Source: Desulfovibrio sp.
Lineage (GTDB): Bacteria > Desulfobacterota > Desulfovibrionia > Desulfovibrionales > Desulfovibrionaceae
Direction of reading: 5' to 3'
Assembly: GCA_031255035.1 (NCBI GenBank)
Contig: JAIRTI010000220.1
Coordinates: 1-6,463 of the forward strand
Length of the DNA stretch: 6,463 nucleotides
Each line of letters opens with the position of its first letter. The first letter of the stretch is position 1. Made by a program: the position numbers and the translations under genes. Positions 5,643 through 6,463 of the stretch are shown piece by piece. The notes beneath the pieces were generated by a model. That model did not search any database. It saw only the letters and a list, made by a program, of their open reading frames with translations, and was not told the origin of the DNA.

Positions 5643-6463
5643 ATGGAAGACCGCATATCGCCCGACGAAAACCGCCAGGACCCCGAGCAAAACGCCGAAG
5701 CCCAGGAGGCCGAAGCTCTGGCCCAGGCCTTTTCCGGCTCCACCCGAGAAGAACGCGAGCGCCTGGCCCGCATTGTGGACCTGCTGCCCTGCTATGTCGT
5801 GCTCATCGACGAACAGCGCCGCATCCTCTTCCACAACAAGGCCTTTGAGCAGTTTTTCGGCCGCCCCGGCGACAAGCTCTGCTATGAAGCCATGCGCGGC
5901 CTGACGGCCCCTTGCCGGGTGTGCCTGCCCCTGGACCCCGCGAGCCGTAACGGCGACGGCGTTATGGAATGGGTACAGCCGCGGAGCGGACACGCCTTCC
6001 GGGTGCACTCCTACCCCTTTGCCGAGGCCGACGGCACGCCGCGCATCCTGAAAGTCGGCTTCAACATCACGGCCAGTTTACGGGTGCAACAGGCCCTCGA
6101 CCTCAGCGAGCAAAGTTACCGGGCCATTACCGACAACCTTTCCATCGGCATCGCCCTGCTGGACCCCAAGCGCCGCATAAAAGCCGGGAACATCCGGCTG
6201 AGCCAGTGGTTCGGCGAAGGCTTTCACCTGGACCGCAGCATCTGCGACCTTTTGCAATGCGGCGCCGAATACGCCAGAGCCATCCCCGAGCCGGGCTTTA
6301 CCTGCCCGGATTGCCCGTTCCAGGCCTCGCTCAACGACGGCGCCAGCCACGAAAAGGAAATCTCCGTATCCTTTCAGGACGGCATGGAGCGCATCGTCAG
6401 GCTGGTGACCTGCCCGGTCAAACAAAGCAAAACCGGCCCGAAAAAGCGCCCGGTGCGGGCCAT
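5643..6463 (+). CDS. PAS-domain signalling protein with repeated Cys motifs, 3' end outside window
   Basis: The frame is open from ATG 5643 to the window end (273 codons visible). The ATG is 6 nt after the der stop and has only a weak GAGA (5635-5638) overlapping that stop, so translation is probably coupled to der. No signal peptide or membrane segment is seen in the visible part. After an acidic, Gln/Glu-rich start and a short helix (about 35-46), a first PAS-like domain spans about 44-145 and ends in VGFNIT, typical of the last PAS strand before a coiled coil. The second starts near 158. Both carry a matching cysteine pattern: C80...C91-X2-C94 and C201...C221-X2-C224. PAS proteins with this CxxC near the helical lid are frequent in sulfate reducers, usually as sensor histidine kinases, but no kinase, GGDEF or other output domain is inside the window. 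It could be the partner of the response regulator in the same gene string; that is inference. Confidence 0.8.
   Translation, partial: MEDRISPDENRQDPEQNAEAQEAEALAQAFSGSTREERERLARIVDLLPCYVVLIDEQRRILFHNKAFEQFFGRPGDKLCYEAMRGLTAPCRVCLPLDPASRNGDGVMEWVQPRSGHAFRVHSYPFAEADGTPRILKVGFNITASLRVQQALDLSEQSYRAITDNLSIGIALLDPKRRIKAGNIRLSQWFGEGFHLDRSICDLLQCGAEYARAIPEPGFTCPDCPFQASLNDGASHEKEISVSFQDGMERIVRLVTCPVKQSKTGPKKRPVRA

Noticed and set aside
5542..5904. 120-codon plus-strand frame overlapping the der end and the PAS gene start
   Set aside because: Its product is a Pro/Ser/Ala/Lys-rich out-of-frame translation. The PAS frame starting at 5643 gives a coherent domain and stays open to the window end.
1..6463. 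CRISPR array, insertion sequence, phage or toxin-antitoxin module
   Set aside because: No regularly spaced direct repeats, transposase or integrase motifs, terminal inverted repeats or small paired genes are present; the coding space is filled by core-type genes.

Overview
The window looks like chromosomal DNA of a GC-rich sulfate reducer of the Desulfovibrionaceae type. The support is the gene set: an NtrX-like sigma-54 activator, a DUF39/HcyBio homocysteine-synthesis protein, KdsD, Der and a cysteine-rich PAS protein, all with strong G/C preference at third codon positions. The genus is an inference from family resemblance; no marker gene is present to settle it.

Layout: (i) 3-197, the C-terminal tail of an unrecognised protein that begins outside the window. 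(ii) 198-405, the only sizeable non-coding stretch. It is AT-richer than its surroundings and holds four inverted repeats, one of them a long imperfect hairpin that starts at the upstream stop codon. (iii) 406-1833, a complete NtrC/NtrX-family response regulator (receiver, AAA+ with intact GAFTGA, Fis-type HTH). (iv) 1837-3000, the DUF39 protein, only 3 nt downstream. (v) 3035-4015, arabinose-5-phosphate isomerase (SIS plus two CBS domains). (vi) 4044-5636, the double-GTPase ribosome assembly factor Der, with a long charged linker between its G domains. (vii) 5643-6463, a PAS protein cut by the window end, starting 6 nt after Der.

From 406 on, all genes are on the plus strand with gaps of 3, 34, 28 and 6 nt, and I see no terminator between them. 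They plausibly form one transcription unit. It mixes a transcription regulator, sulfur incorporation into homocysteine, Kdo/LPS precursor synthesis, ribosome biogenesis and signal sensing. No histidine kinase lies next to the response regulator; the truncated PAS protein is the only candidate sensor in view.

I found no CRISPR array, insertion sequence, phage gene, tRNA or rRNA, and no clearly new defence or mobile system. The points most worth a second look are the repeated Cys-X2-Cys pattern in the PAS protein, the regulator-homocysteine gene coupling, the hairpin cluster at 196-383 and the unusual Der linker.
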